A DNA stretch of 64,000 bases from an uncultured Bacteroidota bacterium (GTDB taxonomy: Bacteria; Bacteroidota; Bacteroidia; B-17B0; Aurantibacillaceae): the NCBI GenBank assembly GCA_903834765.1, contig CAILKE010000002.1, positions 1-64,000 on the forward strand. Reading direction: 5' to 3'. The translations under genes and the position numbers were made by a program. Below, piece after piece: positions 47,700 to 57,009 of the stretch. Each line of letters starts with the position of its first letter. Positions within the stretch are counted from its first letter, which is position 1. The notes beneath the pieces are model-generated. The model searched no databases. It was given only the letters and a program-made list of their open reading frames with translations, and was not told where the DNA came from.

Positions 47700-49168
47700 G
47701 TTCACCAATTAGTAAATCAGCTTTTATAAAAGCAGAGCAATGTTTAAAACATTTTTATTTATATAAAAATCATCTTTACCTACGTGATAAATTATCTAAA
47801 GAAAAACAATTGATTTTTAAACGCGGTATTGATGTCGGAATTTTTGCACAACAATTATTTCCTAATGGTATAGATGTTACTATTAGTGAAAAACGTAATC
47901 AAGAATTATTTGCTCAAAAAACACAAGAGCTTATAATGCAAGGTAAATCAACCATTTACGAAGCAACGTTTATTTTTGACAACCTATTAGTAATGGTTGA
48001 TATTTTACACAAAGTAGGAGATACTTGGACTGCTTATGAGGTAAAGAGTTCTTTGAAAATTACTGAAACGTATGTAAAAGATGCTTGCTTTCAATATTTC
48101 GTTATCAAAAACTGCTTACCAAATTTAACAGAATTTAATTTGCTGACGTTAAATCCAAAATATGTATTGGAAGGAGAATTAGATATTACGAAACTTTTTA
48201 AAACGACATCTATTATGAAAGATGCTGTTAAAAATATTGATTATTTTACTCATAAATCACAGTTGGCCAAGCTTACCTTAGAACAAGGAAAAATTCCAGA
48301 TATAAAAATAGGAACACATTGTTTTTCGCCTTATTCATGCGATTTTATAGGTACCTGTTGGAAAGGCACAGAAGATGCTTCATCTGTTTTCTCTATAGGG
48401 AAATTGTCTAAACAATCCTTATTTGATTATTATGATAATAATATTAAGCGTATAGATGAAATTGATATAAAAACGATAGAAAAAAAAGAAATTAAAATTC
48501 AGATAAAAGCGGCTATCGAACAAAAAGAACAAATTAATAAACAACAAATTGTTTCTTTTATTTCTGAAATTAAATATCCTATTTGTAGTTTGGATATAGA
48601 AGTGTGGATGCCGGCAATACCCTTTTATCAAGGAACTAAGCCGTTTCAATTAGTGCCCTTTTTGTTTTCAATGATTTACGAAGAAAAAGGAGAATTAAAA
48701 AAATACAGTTACTTTAAACCTATTGAAAATGATGGACGAAAAGAGTTTTTGGAATCTATCATCAATTCTACTAAATCATTTGCTTCCATCTTGATGTTTG
48801 ATAAGTCATTAGAAGAAAATATCCTTAATCAATTAGTTGAATTATTTCCTGAATTTCGTATGGATGTTTTAGAATTGAAAGCAAAAATTGTTGATTTAGC
48901 TGAGCCTATTCAAAATGGTAATTACTATCATCCTGAAATGAAAGGTAATTTTACGCTAAAAAGTATAGCACCTATTGTTCATCAGAAATCAAGCTTTGAG
49001 TCGTTAGATATACAATCGGGAATTACGGCGATGTATATTTATGAAAGTTTATTAGCTAATGAAAATAATATGGAACAAGAAACGATCAAGCAACAATTAA
49101 TTGATTATTGCGAAATGGATGCATTAGTCACATATCAGTTATTACAATTTTTTAAAAAAAATAGTTAA
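47696..49168 (+). CDS. DUF2779 protein: Cas4-like PD-(D/E)xK plus exonuclease-like domain
   Basis: The N-terminal half has a PD-(D/E)xK nuclease pattern (EATFIFDNLLVMVDILHK then YEVKSSLKI) and cysteines that may hold an Fe-S cluster as in Cas4/AddB: one in AEQCLKHFYLYK and three in HCFSPYSCDFIGTCW. The C-terminal half begins SLDIEVWMPAIPF and ends YCEMDALVTYQLL, a DnaQ-like 3'-5' exonuclease pattern of acidic residues. The whole matches DUF2779. No CRISPR array or cas genes are near, so a CRISPR role is unlikely here; a DNA or RNA repair function is possible. I prefer the ATG at 47696, which overlaps the preceding stop, over a GTG at 47690. Confidence 0.75.
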   Translation: MSSPISKSAFIKAEQCLKHFYLYKNHLYLRDKLSKEKQLIFKRGIDVGIFAQQLFPNGIDVTISEKRNQELFAQKTQELIMQGKSTIYEATFIFDNLLVMVDILHKVGDTWTAYEVKSSLKITETYVKDACFQYFVIKNCLPNLTEFNLLTLNPKYVLEGELDITKLFKTTSIMKDAVKNIDYFTHKSQLAKLTLEQGKIPDIKIGTHCFSPYSCDFIGTCWKGTEDASSVFSIGKLSKQSLFDYYDNNIKRIDEIDIKTIEKKEIKIQIKAAIEQKEQINKQQIVSFISEIKYPICSLDIEVWMPAIPFYQGTKPFQLVPFLFSMIYEEKGELKKYSYFKPIENDGRKEFLESIINSTKSFASILMFDKSLEENILNQLVELFPEFRMDVLELKAKIVDLAEPIQNGNYYHPEMKGNFTLKSIAPIVHQKSSFESLDIQSGITAMYIYESLLANENNMEQETIKQQLIDYCEMDALVTYQLLQFFKKNS

Positions 49169-49171
49169 TCA

Positions 49172-50320
49172 ATGAATAATATTTTCATATCTGTCAATCA
49201 TTTTAACATTTCTTTTTTATATTATTTTAAAAGATATAGGTTAAGTTGTCTGTTTTTAATATTTACTTTTTTGCCATTAATTATTTTTTCACAAAATAAG
49301 ATAGATTCAACTAAAAAAGTAAAGTATGTGGTAGTGCCTGTTTTGTTTAAAACACCCGAAACTGGCTGGGCATTTGGTTTATCGGGTTCTGCATCATTTA
49401 AAACAATGCCAAAAAGTGATACATTAACAAGAACATCAGTTGTACAACTTCTCACAATTTTTTCTGAACGTGGGCAAAACGTGCAAGCAATTGATGCTAC
49501 TATTTATTTCCCTAAAGAAACGTATATATTATATCTTCAAACATCACATAGTTATTTTCCTGATAATTTTTGGGGTATCGGACAAAATACAAAAAACGAA
49601 TATGAAAATAAATATGCTTTTGAGCAGTTTTTTCTCTCACCACATTTAAAAAGAAAAGTTTTTAAAAATTTATTTGTAGGTGCAATTTTAGATTATCAAA
49701 CTGTTTTTAATATAAATTCTTCACCGGGAGGTATTTTTGATTCAACCAGTTTTTATGGAAAAACAAAATACCAAGTGGCAGGTATAGGTGCTAGTGTGAG
49801 TTATGATACCCGTAATGGGACTTTTTGGCCAACAAGAGGGTTGTTTTTACAATCGAGTTTTATTTTATATAATAATAGATTAGCTTCAACATATTCTTTT
49901 AATAAATGGACTATTGATTTGAGATATTATAAGCAGTTATTTAAAAATCATATAGCTGCAATTCAATTATATAATTATACTACAATAGGTGAAACTCCTT
50001 TGCGTTCAATGGCATTATTAGGAGGGTCAAATAATTTACGTGGATTTTATCAAGGAAGATATAGAGATAACTCTATGTATTCAGCAATTGCCGAATATAG
50101 AGCTTATTTGTTTTGGCGCATAAGTGCTTGCGCTTTTTTTGGTATTGGAGATGTATACAAAAATATATCTGACATTAATATCAATAGCATTAAACATTCG
50201 TTTGGTGGTGGTTTACGAATTTCAATATTGGAAAAAGAAAAATTAAATCTAAGATTGGATTATGGTTACTCTGATAAATATAATCAAGGATTTTATTTTA
50301 CTGTTGCTGAATGTTTTTAA
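49172..50320 (+). CDS. Omp85/BamA-like outer membrane barrel without POTRA domains
   Basis: A signal sequence (cleavage near IIFSQ) leads straight into a beta-barrel of about 330 residues. The Omp85 hallmark LGGSNNLRGFYQGRYRD (the conserved RGF turn of the lid loop) lies near residue 290, and there is a strand-rich C-terminus ending in phenylalanine. Earlier segments such as GASVSYDTRNGTFWPTRGLFLQSS are also typical. The usual N-terminal POTRA domains are missing. Family members insert or transport proteins or lipids at the outer membrane; the role of such short versions is unknown. It starts 3 bases after the DUF2779 stop. Confidence 0.82.
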   Translation: MNNIFISVNHFNISFLYYFKRYRLSCLFLIFTFLPLIIFSQNKIDSTKKVKYVVVPVLFKTPETGWAFGLSGSASFKTMPKSDTLTRTSVVQLLTIFSERGQNVQAIDATIYFPKETYILYLQTSHSYFPDNFWGIGQNTKNEYENKYAFEQFFLSPHLKRKVFKNLFVGAILDYQTVFNINSSPGGIFDSTSFYGKTKYQVAGIGASVSYDTRNGTFWPTRGLFLQSSFILYNNRLASTYSFNKWTIDLRYYKQLFKNHIAAIQLYNYTTIGETPLRSMALLGGSNNLRGFYQGRYRDNSMYSAIAEYRAYLFWRISACAFFGIGDVYKNISDININSIKHSFGGGLRISILEKEKLNLRLDYGYSDKYNQGFYFTVAECF

Positions 50321-50439
50321 GGTTATAGTTGATTATAAAAAATAAGATTAATTACTTAAATAGAAATATTTAGTGTTTAAAATCAAAATCCCTTCCTTTA
50401 AAAATAAGTATCTTTACAACAATTTAATAAACCTGAATT

Positions 50440-51219
50440 ATGTATAAGGTCTACGCTTGCCAATATTCAGAAAGTATAGATATAAAATCCTTTAAATCTG
50501 AATTTACTGCTGAACTCAATTATTCAAGTTCTGACGAGCTTTTTTATAAATTAGATTCAAATCTTTTTGTTTATGTTTTTAAATATGGTGTTGTCTGTTT
50601 TTTAAATTATGATGCCATAAAAATGGCAGAGTTTTTTAGATTATTAAAACCTTATGCCAAGCATTCTTTTGAAATCAAGTTACACGAAGAGTTTATCATT
50701 GAAACAAATGCTGTTCAAAATTCATTTGGCTATAATAAAATTGAAATTACAAATACAAATAGCGATACGTTACGTTTAATTATGCTGAATGTATCGCATA
50801 GTGTGGCTCTTGATTATTATTCAGAACAAAGTGATATTTTGCTAGAAGGAACGAATCATCAAATTCAATTTTTAGAAAATCAAGGTAAGCTAGATATTTC
50901 TGGAAATAATCTAAGAAGATATATTGGGAGAACATTAAATCTTAAAAATAAAATTTCTCAAAACTTATATATTTTTGATTCAGCACCAGAAACATGGGAA
51001 GATGAAAATTTAAATAAAATAGATATAGGTTTAAAGAAAACGTTTGATCTTCAGCTTAGATACAGGAATATTCAAGAAGACCTTCAGATTATCAAAGAAA
51101 ACTTAGAATTATTTAAAGATTTAATGCAATACAAAAAAAGTAATTTGTTAGAATGGATTGTTATTCTGCTTATTTTAATTGAAGTTGTAAATGTATTGGT
51201 AGATAAGTTTATTTTATAA
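50440..51219 (+). CDS. RMD1/DUF155 family protein
   Basis: This 259-residue protein carries the DUF155/RMD1 pattern seen in yeast Rmd1/Rmd8 and plastid or mitochondrial homologues. It has LFYKLDSNLFVYVFKYGVVCFLNYD, then SVALDYYSEQSDILLE, and LKNKISQNLYIFDSAPETWEDENL with the conserved PE(T/F)xW. A helical region and one C-terminal membrane helix (about 236-256) complete it. Mitochondrial relatives are implicated in organelle translation or organisation, but the bacterial role is not established. A TATCTTTA near-match to the -7 box lies about 20 bases upstream. It is convergent with the AsmA-like gene 5 bases away. Confidence 0.8.
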   Translation: MYKVYACQYSESIDIKSFKSEFTAELNYSSSDELFYKLDSNLFVYVFKYGVVCFLNYDAIKMAEFFRLLKPYAKHSFEIKLHEEFIIETNAVQNSFGYNKIEITNTNSDTLRLIMLNVSHSVALDYYSEQSDILLEGTNHQIQFLENQGKLDISGNNLRRYIGRTLNLKNKISQNLYIFDSAPETWEDENLNKIDIGLKKTFDLQLRYRNIQEDLQIIKENLELFKDLMQYKKSNLLEWIVILLILIEVVNVLVDKFIL

Positions 51220-51224
51220 CACCT

Positions 51225-53834
51225 TTAAAAATCATCCTCCTCTTCTTTTTTCTTTGGGGTAAGTGACTTCTCTTTCTTTTTAGGATCTTCACCAAATTGA
51301 ATTTTAAACAATTGGTTTGCCTTATCGCTTTCTTTAACTTTAGAACTATCTTTTTTAAATAGACCAAACTCTTCTTTTAAAATATTTTTAAGCGTTTGTT
51401 TTTCTTGTTGTAAATCTTGTTTAATCTTTTCTTTTGCACCTTTTTTATCGTATTTAATTGTTGGGTTATCAATAGGCCCAGACATCAAAATAAATACAGA
51501 ACGACGGTTTTCAGGATCGTTTTCTACTAATGATAATTCTTCATCAAAATCTTTATTAGCATGTGGTTTTTTAGAAAGAATTTCACTTAATAATAATTGA
51601 ATATGATAGTCAATTACATTATCAAAGCTATGTTTTCCCCATAATTCAAGGTTTATAGCAGATGATTTAATAGAAGTTCTAGGTATTATGATGACTTTAT
51701 TTTTAATTTCAAGAGTACTTTGTAACGTTGAAAATTTAATCAATTTCAGTTCGTTTACATCTATATATTTAGCTAAACTTTCGAGGGGTTTAAAGCCGAT
51801 TAATTCTCCACGTTCAATTAGTATTGAACTAGTAGCATTTATCGAATTCAAGTCCACTTCTAATTTTTTATTCCAAGTACCTGTAAAATCTACATTAGCT
51901 GTAATAAATCCACGTAGATGTTTATCTTGCAAGGTAGTTTGTCCGAAATTATTAAGTTCTGTAAAAAGCTTTTGAATATTTAATTTTTGCAATTCGCAGT
52001 CACCAGAAATTTTAATATTTTCAGAACTTGCATCAGCAAAGGCATTTAATTTAATGGAACCATCTGTAGCATTTAATGTGACATCTTTTAATGCGATTTT
52101 TTGATTTTTCAGTAACACGGCTCCTTTGATGTTATCAGCCATAAATTTCCCAAACGAAAAGTGGTTGATATTTACATTGATATTAAAGTCGAAATTATCG
52201 GGAATATTAATGTCTTTAGAAGAGCTATTTTCGTTACTAGCAAAAATAAAATCTTCTAATTGAATAGTATTACTAGATATATTAGCAATGATAGATAATG
52301 GTGTTTTGGAATCAAATAAGTAACCTATAAAATTGGGCATTTCTCCAATGAGCATTACATCCGAATTTCCCTTAATTAATTTTAGTCCAAATATTGTTAA
52401 ATGGCGTTCATTTAAACTGACTTTACCTTCCGGTATATTTAATTCTTTTTCTGATTGTTTAAATTTTGCTTTTATATTAGCAATGGTCGCTTCGCCATTT
52501 GCCTTTATTGTTGGGCTATAGGTATTGTTTTGTAATTCGGAGATTAAACCTTCAATATTGGCTGTAACATCAATATTTCCACTTACGCTTTCTATGGTAT
52601 CAATAGGATAAAATGAGATGAGTTCTTCTAATTTTGTTTTAGCAGCGACATTTAATTTTATGTAAGGATTTTCAAAGTTTGTTAATTCAACATTTCCTGA
52701 AAAAGAGTTGGAGTTTAAATTTGCTGAAATATGTTGAAGTTTAAGTTCGCTTAGATGTTCGTTAATTACTAAACTCCCAATTAGATTAACATTGGATAGA
52801 GTTGTTCCTTTGGGTTTATATAAAATGTTCGCATTTTTTATTCCGAATTCTGAATTAACAGATAAAGGTTTTCCAGCATGGTAATGTGCTTCGCCATTTG
52901 CGTAAAATACACCATCACTAGAATAGTTAGATATTTTTGATTGAAATTTTTCAGGTAATAAGGATAGGGTAGAGGCAACATCTAAATTATTACCTTTGAA
53001 ATTAATATCTAAAGAAACTAAACTGTCATTTACAACAAAGGCGCCAGAGCTTATTAATTCAGCTGAATTGAAAGTTGTTTCGGCTTTTTTAATAGTAAAT
53101 GAATTACCCTTTACATCCAATTCAAGGTTTAATTTTAAATTTTTATTGTTAACGTATTTTAATTTATCGATTTGAAATAAATCAACATAAGCTTTACCAT
53201 CACTCACCAATAAATAGTTGCTGTTGGTGAATTTACCTTTGAAATTTAGGTTATTGATGGTTGTATTTAATTTTATTTTTTGTTTACTGTTTTTGTATGT
53301 TAGTTTAATATTCGATAGGGTTATTCTTTCTAAAGCAAATTTCAAACTATCATTTTTTTCAACTGAAGAGCTATCTGATTTCCAAACCAGGTAATTCGCA
53401 TTTCCCGTTTTATTAACTTTTAAATGACAGTTTGCATCTTCTAATAAAATACGTTTAATAGTATAATTCTTATTAAATAAATCTTTGATATTAAAAGCTA
53501 AGGCTAAACGTTTGGCGTAAAGTAAGGTGTCATTACTGTTAAACTCTTTAGAATCAAGTGCTGTAAAGTCTTTAAATTCTATGGCGCAATGAGGAAAAGA
53601 TTTTAAAATGGTTAGGTCAATGTTTTTGGGATCGATATGAACTTCCGTTTTTAAATGCTTGTTAAGTTCTTTGATGATTAAATTTTTCACATCATCTTCA
53701 TATATATACACTAATAAAACACTAATGCCAATAATGGAAATGGAAGAAATAAATATAGTTAAAAACAAGCGCTTTATAAATCGCCAAGTACTAAACGTTT
53801 TTTTAGTGTTTTCTATAGGCTCTAATTCGTTCAT
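51225..53834 (-). CDS. AsmA-like envelope protein
   Basis: The 869 residues comprise a short cytosolic segment, one N-terminal membrane helix (about 20-46) and a long beta-rich periplasmic region. That region starts VKNLIIKELNKHLKTEVHIDPKNIDLTIL, typical of AsmA/TamB-like bridge proteins that move phospholipids between membranes. The AsmA C-terminal domain is recognisable at SINATSSILIERGELIGFKPLESLAKYI, and the tail is rich in lysine and acidic residues. The physiological cargo is not known. It is divergent from the DUF2179 gene across 149 bases and stands alone. Confidence 0.82.
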   Translation of the reverse strand: MNELEPIENTKKTFSTWRFIKRLFLTIFISSISIIGISVLLVYIYEDDVKNLIIKELNKHLKTEVHIDPKNIDLTILKSFPHCAIEFKDFTALDSKEFNSNDTLLYAKRLALAFNIKDLFNKNYTIKRILLEDANCHLKVNKTGNANYLVWKSDSSSVEKNDSLKFALERITLSNIKLTYKNSKQKIKLNTTINNLNFKGKFTNSNYLLVSDGKAYVDLFQIDKLKYVNNKNLKLNLELDVKGNSFTIKKAETTFNSAELISSGAFVVNDSLVSLDINFKGNNLDVASTLSLLPEKFQSKISNYSSDGVFYANGEAHYHAGKPLSVNSEFGIKNANILYKPKGTTLSNVNLIGSLVINEHLSELKLQHISANLNSNSFSGNVELTNFENPYIKLNVAAKTKLEELISFYPIDTIESVSGNIDVTANIEGLISELQNNTYSPTIKANGEATIANIKAKFKQSEKELNIPEGKVSLNERHLTIFGLKLIKGNSDVMLIGEMPNFIGYLFDSKTPLSIIANISSNTIQLEDFIFASNENSSSKDINIPDNFDFNINVNINHFSFGKFMADNIKGAVLLKNQKIALKDVTLNATDGSIKLNAFADASSENIKISGDCELQKLNIQKLFTELNNFGQTTLQDKHLRGFITANVDFTGTWNKKLEVDLNSINATSSILIERGELIGFKPLESLAKYIDVNELKLIKFSTLQSTLEIKNKVIIIPRTSIKSSAINLELWGKHSFDNVIDYHIQLLLSEILSKKPHANKDFDEELSLVENDPENRRSVFILMSGPIDNPTIKYDKKGAKEKIKQDLQQEKQTLKNILKEEFGLFKKDSSKVKESDKANQLFKIQFGEDPKKKEKSLTPKKKEEEDDF

Positions 53835-53983
53835 TTGTGAGAATATAAATTTCAGGTTATTTTAAGAGTTATTTTGGTTCACTTTCAATTTGTTTAAACA
53901 ATCAGTTATTCATAATTTATGTTATAACGTAATTATAGCCTAATGATTACAATTAAATTTAAGTTATCATTAAAGCCTAAAAA

Positions 53984-54559
53984 ATGGACTTCGATTACTT
54001 CAGCTGGATCATATTACCTTTACTTATTTTTATATCCCGTTTAGGTGATGTAACGATGGCTACACTTAGGCATATATTTATATCTAAAGGTTTTAAGAAA
54101 ATTGTGCCCATACTTGGTTTTTTTGAAGTACTTATTTGGTTAGTTGCCATGCGTCAAGTCTTTAGTCATTTAGATAATGCAGCTTGCTTCATTGCTTGGG
54201 CAGCAGGTTTCAGTGCCGGAACTTATTTAGGAATGTATGTTGAAGAGCGTTTAGCCATCGGTGCTCAAATTATACGTATTATAACAAATGAGCCTATCGA
54301 TGAATTAACAGAAGCTTTGAAAAATAATCATCAAGGCGTTACCATTGTTGATGGTAAAGGTGCGATGGGGCCTGTAAAATTAATTTTTACAATTGTGAAG
54401 CGTGCCAATAAAAAAGAGGTGTTAACACTTATTGAAACATATACACCAAATGCTTTTTATTCAATAGAGGATGTGAAGGGATCTGAACATGGGGTGTTTT
54501 CCGAAAAAGGTAATCCTAGTGCTATTAAACGTTTGTTCTCAATTGGTGTTCAGAAATAA
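53984..54559 (+). CDS. DUF2179/UPF0316 membrane protein
   Basis: This 191-residue protein has three hydrophobic helices in its N-terminal half (SWIILPLLIFISRLGDVTMATLR, FFEVLIWLVAMRQVF, FIAWAAGFSAGTYLGMYVEE). A soluble C-terminal DUF2179-type domain follows (GVTIVDGKGAMGPVKLIFTIVKRANKKEVLTLI). The UPF0316 layout is clear. The family has no proven function; its soluble domain is also found in YitT-type membrane proteins. It is convergent with the next gene, with an 11-base gap. Confidence 0.82.
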   Translation: MDFDYFSWIILPLLIFISRLGDVTMATLRHIFISKGFKKIVPILGFFEVLIWLVAMRQVFSHLDNAACFIAWAAGFSAGTYLGMYVEERLAIGAQIIRIITNEPIDELTEALKNNHQGVTIVDGKGAMGPVKLIFTIVKRANKKEVLTLIETYTPNAFYSIEDVKGSEHGVFSEKGNPSAIKRLFSIGVQK

Positions 54560-54570
54560 TTAGACTAATT

Positions 54571-55068
54571 TTAAAATAATAAACTACTTCTTGATTTCTT
54601 ATCTTTCAAATCCTCTATAAAAATTTCTTTTGTGAAAGTAAATAGGGAGATGCTTTCTAAGTTCTTTAAAATAGTGTGATTATAGAGGTAACGATTTTCT
54701 CCTTTAATTAATAATAAAAAATCTGTCGTATCTAATTCGGGCAATAATTTAGTTGTTTGTTGCACTTCGCCGGCAAATAAATCAAAATTATCTTCCTTTG
54801 ATTTAGTTTTATTTGGTTGCAACGATGTTTCGTTTGGAACTAAATTCAGTTCAATATTTAATTCAATTAATTTAAAACTATATACCGGGAAATAAAATTC
54901 TTCGCCTTCAATATGGGTATAATCTAATAATTCACTTAGTTGTAAATCAATATTTAAATTCTCATTTATGCTATTAATTACCCTATAAATGCTTTCATTA
55001 CATGTAATTGAAAATACATCAAAGTCGAAATGCTCCTCGCTGGTTATATCTAAAAAATGGGTTTTCAA
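54571..55068 (-). CDS. IPExxxVDY-type small protein
   Basis: This 165-residue cytosolic protein shares with the Bacteroidota IPExxxVDY family the N-terminal EEHFDFDVFSITCNES block, a middle FPVYSFKLIELNIELNLVPN and the name-giving segment here as LLPELDTTDFLLLIKG. The family is restricted to Bacteroidota and has no known function. The reading frame opens with TTG at 55068; no ATG lies upstream in frame or near the start. A terminator separates it from fabI, which is transcribed in the same direction upstream. Confidence 0.6.
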   Translation of the reverse strand: MKTHFLDITSEEHFDFDVFSITCNESIYRVINSINENLNIDLQLSELLDYTHIEGEEFYFPVYSFKLIELNIELNLVPNETSLQPNKTKSKEDNFDLFAGEVQQTTKLLPELDTTDFLLLIKGENRYLYNHTILKNLESISLFTFTKEIFIEDLKDKKSRSSLLF

Positions 55069-55099
55069 TATGATAAGGTTACTTCTATTATTTATAAAA

Positions 55100-55128
55100 A
55101 AGTCGGAATGCTACTAACATCCCGACTT
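55100..55128 (-). terminator. Rho-independent terminator of fabI
   Basis: A stem AAGTCGG-(x)-ATG pairs across a 7-base loop with one G-T wobble. Read on the minus strand it is followed by a run of T residues, 23 bases past the fabI stop. Confidence 0.8.
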
Positions 55129-55150
55129 CACATATATCTTCAATAAAAAA

Positions 55151-55963
55151 TTACTCAGAAATTTTTTCAATCAACTCGGTGCTAATACCTGTAGAACTAT
55201 AACCGCCATCGTGATATAAATTTTGCATGGTAACCATGCGAGTTAAATCTGAAAACAAACTTACGGTATAAGCAGCGCAATCGTCAGCGCTTGCATTCCC
55301 TAATGGTGATTGTAAATCTGCAAACGTATAAAAATCAGAGAATCCTTTGATGCCCCCTCCTGCAGTTGTTTTAGTAGGAGATTGAGAAATAGTATTGATA
55401 CGTACTTTCTTTTGTTTACCATAGTGGTAACCAAATGTACGAGCAATACTTTCTAACATTGCTTTAATATCAGCCATATCTGTATAAAAAGGATAAGTAC
55501 GTTGAGCTGCGATATAAGTTAAAGCCACTACTGAAGCATGTTCGTTTAAAGCGTCTAATTTGTGAGCAGCTGCAAGCATTTTATGAAATGATAAAGCAGA
55601 AACATCAATTCCTTTTTGAAAGAAATCATAGTTTAATTCTGTATAAGGAATATTTTTGCGAATGTTTACACTCATCCCAATTGAATGTAAAACAAAGTCA
55701 ATTTTACCACCTAATATATCCATTGATTCAGAATATAATTTAGTAAGATCTTCCATACTTGTAGCATCGGCCGGAATAATTTTAGCACCTGTTTGTTCGG
55801 CTAATTTATTGATTTCGCCCATACGCATAGCAATTGGTGCGTTTGTCAAAGTAAAGGTTGCGCCTTCTTCGTGACATTTTAGTGCTACTTTCCATGCAAT
55901 AGAATTTTCATCTAATGCACCTGTAATGATACCTCGTTTTCCTTTTAATAAATTGTAAGCCAT
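55151..55963 (-). CDS. fabI: Enoyl-[acyl-carrier-protein] reductase
   Basis: This 270-residue short-chain dehydrogenase-like enzyme is of the FabI type. It has the glycine-rich start GKRGIITGALDENSIAWKVA, LHSIGMS and the FabI catalytic arrangement with Y150 (LTY), Y160 and K167 (Y-x6-K, in YTDMADIKAM). The substrate-loop motif SPTKTTAGGGIKGFSDF follows. It carries out the last reduction of the fatty acid elongation cycle with NAD(P)H. A good -7 box lies about 25 bases upstream and a terminator just downstream, so it appears to be a single-gene unit. Confidence 0.92.
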   Translation of the reverse strand: MAYNLLKGKRGIITGALDENSIAWKVALKCHEEGATFTLTNAPIAMRMGEINKLAEQTGAKIIPADATSMEDLTKLYSESMDILGGKIDFVLHSIGMSVNIRKNIPYTELNYDFFQKGIDVSALSFHKMLAAAHKLDALNEHASVVALTYIAAQRTYPFYTDMADIKAMLESIARTFGYHYGKQKKVRINTISQSPTKTTAGGGIKGFSDFYTFADLQSPLGNASADDCAAYTVSLFSDLTRMVTMQNLYHDGGYSSTGISTELIEKISE

Positions 55964-55987
55964 AATAAATTGTGTTTTTTAGTTAGG

Positions 55988-55995
55988 CAAATATA
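55988..55995 (-). promoter_or_regulatory. Candidate -7 element of fabI
   Basis: On the minus strand this reads TATATTTG, an exact TAnnTTTG match 24 bases before the fabI ATG. No -33 box was found. Confidence 0.4.
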
Positions 55996-56180
55996 CAATT
56001 TTTATAGGAAATGCATAGGTTAGGTTCTTCCACATTTTTAGTGGAGTTAACTTTTATAAACAACTATATACATTGGTAATTGTGCGGTGGGCGTGGACGA
56101 ACGGAGCGAAATTTTGTTTTTATAGCAATTAGTGGGCAGGCTTTAAGAGCAAAAGAAAATAGAAAAATATTTCGTGTAAA

Positions 56181-56969
56181 TTATTTAACCATAACTGCTT
56201 TTTGAATTCTGTTTACAATGATATCAGCTAATTGGCCAAAGTAAGTGCCAATTATTTTGGAAGGATTATTTACTGTTGTCGGTAATTCTACTTCTGCTAT
56301 TCCTGAGTTTATTTCTTTTGCATCATAGGTATATAAAGTATAGTGCATAATAATTTTTCGTGAGCTATTGCCTGTCATATCACCTGGCATTGCGTTAAAT
56401 GATTTGATGTCTAATTCATTGATAAATAAAAACAAATCTGTTTTATATTTACTAAATAAATAAGGCACTAGGGTTGCATTTTTTAGTTTAGCATTCATGA
56501 AACGCGCATCACTATTTGTTTCTACAGTGAGTTGTCCTTTATCAATTTTTTTCTCGTCCTTTTCTTTTACCGGTGGTTTGTAGTTTTCTTGATTTGGGAC
56601 TTTTTGATAATCGTAAGCTAAGTGTTGGTATATATCAGCTAAGTCTTTTTTTGTTTTAGTCGTATCATCTAACAAATCTACCACTGGCATTTTAGCTTTT
56701 ATTTTTTTATACAATTGTTCGTTGATGCCATCTCGCATGGTTGCTTTGATTTGTTTGGCAGTAAGCTTTGTTTCTTTATTGATCATAAAATCAATTTCAC
56801 TCAAATACATCCTGTTTTCAAATGGTATGAGCATGATTCTATGTTTAGAGGCTACATCCCTTACCGGCTGATTATTTCCACTATTGATGGTTTTATCTTG
56901 AGCCTTTGCCATTTGGCTAAAGACAATCGATAACAAACACATGAAAAGTTTAAAAATAGATTTAATCAT
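56181..56969 (-). CDS. Secreted protein of unknown function
   Basis: This 262-residue protein has a signal peptide (MIKSIFKLFMCLLSIVFSQMAKAQ) and no membrane segment after it. Segments such as KHRIMLIPFENRMYLSEIDFMINKET and FLFINELDIKSFNAMPGDMTGNSSRKIIMHYTLYTYDAKEI resemble uncharacterised Bacteroidota periplasmic proteins, but I do not recognise a named family. I chose the ATG at 56969 over a TTG at 56975. It lies about 40 bases downstream of rseP on the same strand and is probably the last gene of the dxr-rseP transcript. Confidence 0.7.
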   Translation of the reverse strand: MIKSIFKLFMCLLSIVFSQMAKAQDKTINSGNNQPVRDVASKHRIMLIPFENRMYLSEIDFMINKETKLTAKQIKATMRDGINEQLYKKIKAKMPVVDLLDDTTKTKKDLADIYQHLAYDYQKVPNQENYKPPVKEKDEKKIDKGQLTVETNSDARFMNAKLKNATLVPYLFSKYKTDLFLFINELDIKSFNAMPGDMTGNSSRKIIMHYTLYTYDAKEINSGIAEVELPTTVNNPSKIIGTYFGQLADIIVNRIQKAVMVK

Positions 56970-57009
56970 GATCAATTGTATAACTTTTTGTTTAAAAAAA
57001 GATACTGAT

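Noticed and set aside
47696-49168. Cas4-like sequence as evidence of a CRISPR-Cas system
   Set aside because: No repeat array, cas1, cas2 or effector gene occurs in the window; DUF2779 proteins occur widely without CRISPR.
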